64,000 bases of DNA from Rhabditoides inermis (lineage: Eukaryota > Nematoda > Chromadorea > Rhabditida > Rhabditidae), in contig CAWZYM010000076.1 of the NCBI GenBank assembly GCA_963966185.1, positions 62,001-126,000 of the forward strand, given 5' to 3'. The position numbers and the translations under genes are program-made. Under the pieces are notes generated by a model that saw only the letters and a list, made by a program, of their open reading frames with translations, was not told where the DNA came from and did no database searches. The stretch's first letter is position 1; every line of letters starts with the position of its first letter. Positions 61,267-64,000 of this stretch are shown here, piece after piece.

Positions 61267-61976
61267 TTAGAAATCTTTGATTTCTTCATCCATGCGCTTC
61301 TCCTCCTCGAGCAGTTCCTCGCGCGTGTAGTTGTAGAACTGAAATAATGATGGGTGAATAGAGAAGAAAGTGGTGTGGTGACTGAAAGAGACTGGTGAGA
61401 GATACCTTGTCCTTGTCAGACGCGAGGAGCTGCGAGGGGCGCAGAGAAATAGCATATTTGGCGCGCCGTTCCCATACCGCCAGATCTTCTCCTGAGAGGT
61501 CGCCCTTGCGCTGAATGAGCAACATCGGATCAGTATGTCGTTTGTCCCTCTTTTCACTCACTATCTTCGAGCGTACGTTGCAGCGCATCCAGCGCTGCAC
61601 ATCCTTCTCCTTCTCCTTGTTCTTCTTATCTTCTCCGAGTCGCTTGACGAAAGAGCGCTCACTCGCCTATAAGTGCTGATATACGTTCATGGAGATTTTT
61701 TAATTCCTAGGAATAGTTGAGCGAGAACACAGTAGTGTTGATTTGATATGCTTTCTCGGGATTCGTGTATCAAACTTTAAGTGGTTTGTAAGATTGAGCT
61801 CGATCGATAGCGATCGATTTTACGTATACATAAGCTTGATCAAAATAAATAATTAAAAACGACACTCACAGGGGGGAGCAGGACGGGGGAAGAAGAAGGA
61901 GGGGGCTGAGGAAGAGAAGGAGGAGCAGCAGGGCGGCGGCGTCCGCATGCCGCAACCAATGCAACGGGAAGAATAG
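61267..61976 (-). CDS. Uncharacterised protein, C-terminal four exons
   Basis: Exons on the minus strand: 61,870-61,976 (hydrophobic LPVALVAACGRRR then a Pro/Ser-rich stretch), about 61,562-61,665 (SERSFVKRLGEDKKNKEKEK, VQRWMRCNVRSKI), 61,408-61,512 (KGDLSGEDLAVWERRAKYAI, SLRPSQLLASDKDK) and 61,267-61,340 (FYNYTREELLEEEKRMDEEI ending KDF and TAA). The C-terminal half is charged and probably helical. A start codon was not found. No family recognised. Confidence 0.5.
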
Positions 61977-62356
61977 CTACAAAAATGATATGATATCTAT
62001 CAATGTGACTATCGCACCAAAAGTGAGGAGGGTGAGGGAGATCATCTAGTTGACCGAACGAGTAGTCGAGACCGGATAGAAATGACTACACCGAAGTGCT
62101 CGAGTGAGTTTGTGATTTCGGTCAGAACAGAGGAATTAAGTGTGGGTTATTTCACATATAGGTGGTCCTAAAAAGGGTAGTTGTGTTGGCGTTGGGGTTG
62201 AAGTCGCGCAATCTAGTGTAATATAGTGTGGTATCTATCTCTCGCCAACTCGCTAATCTTTTTGTTCACTTTTATAACTTTCTCCGAGAGATAACCTAAG
62301 ATAAACTTATTGTTCTTGCAAGACTAGGCTCGTTGTCAAGACGTTTTCACTAGTTA
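61977..62356. other. Intergenic, no feature seen
   Basis: No coding or repeat signal recognised up to the MITE boundary. Confidence 0.35.
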
Positions 62357-62763
62357 AGGACCGTTTATACTACACAACGCGTCAACTTGACGCGCTGCGT
62401 CAAGCGTCAAAGTTGACGCCTCGCGTCAAGAATTTTGACGCCCCGCGTCAAAAACTTTGTCGCCCCGCGTCAAAATTTGACGCGCTGAGTCAAAGTGACA
62501 TCACTTTTCCTTTGTTTTTTTTGACGCCTCGCGTCAAATTTTGACGCCCCGCGTCAAAAACTTTGTCGCCCCGCGTCAAAATTTGACGCGCTGAGTCAAA
62601 GTGACATCACTTTTCCTTTGTTTTTTTTGACGCCTCGCGTCAAATTTTGACGCGGGGCGTCAAAGTTCTTGACGCGGGGCGTCAAAACTCTTGACGCGAG
62701 GCGTCAACTTTGACGCTTGACGCAGCGCGTCAAGTTGACGCGTTGTGTAGTATAAACGGTCCT
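62357..62763. mobile_element. 407-bp MITE with long GACGC-rich inverted ends
   Basis: Ends AGGACCGTTTATACTACACA and TGTGTAGTATAAACGGTCCT are inverted and extend inward for about 75 bp. The interior is almost wholly GACGC/GCGTC motifs, with a tandem duplication of about 105 bp (62,433 and 62,537). Flanks TTA/TTT suggest a degraded 3-bp duplication, and the terminal AGG-x-C-x-GTTTATA resembles the MITE at 36,478. Confidence 0.8.
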
Positions 62764-62924
62764 TTTGTCGTGAAATATTGCAAAATTTGGAATTTTGACT
62801 CGGTGCTTCGAAACTTCCGTCTAGTTGGTAATTTGCTCCGGTTTTCGGTTTCGTAGTTGTTCGTAGATTGTGATACTTTTCTTACAGCGGCCACATCTCA
62901 CTCCAGTAGTCGCGCAATTCCACA

Positions 62925-64000
62925 ATGTCGCGCAGACTACATAGTTTTCGGCTAGGCTCGGACGGTCGCCGATCGCGCGAGTTTGTTTCATTTGTTTATG
63001 AATCGTTCAGGACCTGCAGAGGCGCATACTCCAATGCCGCCGGGTCGTCAAGACGTGGGATGGAGCTGGAGAGGATAAGGTGAAGCGCATCTCCCACTTC
63101 GAGTACAAGCCGCGTCCCACCGACTACAAGGAGTCGTCCTCTGTCGGAGTCGTCCTCACTGGACTCGCCATCACCTTCTACACTGATCTCTTTGGAAAGA
63201 ACGTCCTCAACCCCAACAACATGAAGAAGGTGGGATTGTTAAAATTGTTTGGTTACGACGATCTATTGTTCAAAAGGAGTACTCGAAGCCGGTCGCCGAG
63301 CAGAAGGAGATTGTGATGGGAGAGGCCCACTTCAGAGAGCCGGCCGCTGTTAAAGAGACACCCAAGCCCGTGGAAGTGAAGCCGGTGGAGAAGAAGTTGG
63401 TGGTGAACCCGGTGAACGAGGAGAAGAAAGCGGAGCATGTCAAGGTCGAGAAGATCCGGAGAAGCTCCGCCCCGCCCCCGGCCGCAGCTCCGGCAACCAC
63501 GACTGCTGTTAAAAAGATAACACTGTGAGTATATTCTCAGTTGTTATACCTTATAATTTATCATGTTCTTCAGGTGCCTAAGAGCATTGAGTATCTGCTG
63601 GTTGGATCGGGAACTGCTGCTCACTACGCAGCTCTTGCGATCCGCGTCAAGGACGCCTACGCCAAGGTTCTGATGGTCAAAAAAGAGCCTTCTCTACAAC
63701 CGGCCGCCACTCTCCAAGGTACGTGGCAATGCCTTGATGGTTGCTATGGTCTCAATACAATATTCAGGAGCTGTGGTGGTGCGGAGACGCGAGCGCTGCC
63801 GAGTACAAGTCGATCAGTGGAAAGACGAGAGACGTGTTCTTCGAGGCTGAGGGCTTCCTTGTCCCCACTGGCGAGATCTCTTCTGCCGCTCACGGTTGAG
63901 TGTTCCTCCTGAAGGGACAGAATGTCGTCAAGCTCGACGCCATCAACAAGGTCGCCCGCCTCGTTATCGGGAAGACGATCAAGTACAACAAGGTATGTTT
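62925..64000 (+). pseudogene. AIFM1-like: AIF-like (AIFM1) mitochondrial flavoprotein, 5' part, with lesions
   Basis: AIF is an intermembrane-space FAD/NADH oxidoreductase needed for complex I assembly and, when released, cell death. ATG at 62,925 opens a basic leader (MSRRLHSFRLGSDGRRSREF) that stays open to 63,085. In a second frame come KVKRISHFEYKPRPTDYKES, a helix VGVVLTGLAITFYTDLFG, a Lys/Pro/Val-rich linker, and after an intron VPKSIEYLLVGSGTAAHYAA with the FAD-binding G-x-G-T-A-A. Next, ELWWCGDASAAEYKSISGKT and DVFFEAEGFLVPTGEISSAA align with the human KELWF and ERSIYFQPPSFY region. TGA at 63,897-63,899 interrupts just before VFLLKGQNVVKLDAINKVAR, which continues the family sequence in the same frame. 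The leader and body are in different frames unless an unrecognised splice joins them. The C-terminal two thirds lie beyond the window. Confidence 0.7.

Overview
The window is nuclear DNA from a small, intron-rich animal. Evidence is the set of metazoan genes (MFSD8/CLN7-type transporter, PRPP synthetase, class 5/6 transmembrane adenylyl cyclase, U2AF65, MAP2K and AIF relatives), GT-AG introns that are often only 43-50 nt with TTTTAG or TTTCAG acceptors, an intronic tRNA-Asp, and many TIR elements and (CT)n/(GA)n tracts. Compact introns and a Gly-rich secreted protein would suit a nematode, but I cannot assign a phylum.

Layout. 0-9.4 kb, all minus strand: 5' end of an MFSD8-like transporter, a C2H2 zinc-finger gene hosting tRNA-Asp(GTC) in an intron, a 244-aa single-pass membrane protein whose introns hold two non-autonomous transposons, and a complete ribose-phosphate pyrophosphokinase. 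9.4-20 kb: almost gene-free, with a 340-bp GGA tract; two small plus-strand exons at 13.65-13.97 kb may be distal 5' exons of the next gene. 20.1-26.3 kb (+): adenylyl cyclase in more than 20 exons. 27.4-29.4 kb (+): secreted Gly-rich protein with two alternative first exons. 29.6-30.6 kb (-): 124-aa secreted protein. 32.7-33.3 kb: non-LTR reverse transcriptase relic. 34.2-40.3 kb (-): a transposon-derived-looking C2H2/SWIM-like/PHD gene and a Ulp1-like cysteine protease gene.

42.1-53.9 kb is a large palindrome. Two arms of about 4.4 kb (42,140-46,540 and 49,402-53,912, inverted) enclose a third, direct partial copy (47,273-49,381). Each copy carries the same broken multi-exon gene, a convergent short gene, and pieces of other genes. 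The inner edge of each arm carries a long-TIR foldback element with a reverse-transcriptase fragment.

54-64 kb mixes broken gene copies (U2AF65 RRM2-RRM3, a MAP2K, an AIF-like flavoprotein with an in-frame TGA), a KDZ-type transposase with a perfect 360-bp tandem duplication, several MITEs, and two uncharacterised genes.

The most striking overall pattern is a left-right contrast. Genes in the first 30 kb read cleanly through many exons, which argues against a high sequencing error rate. Nearly every recognisable gene from 43 kb onward has frameshifts or stops. The right half therefore looks like a rearranged, duplicating and decaying segment rich in transposons.
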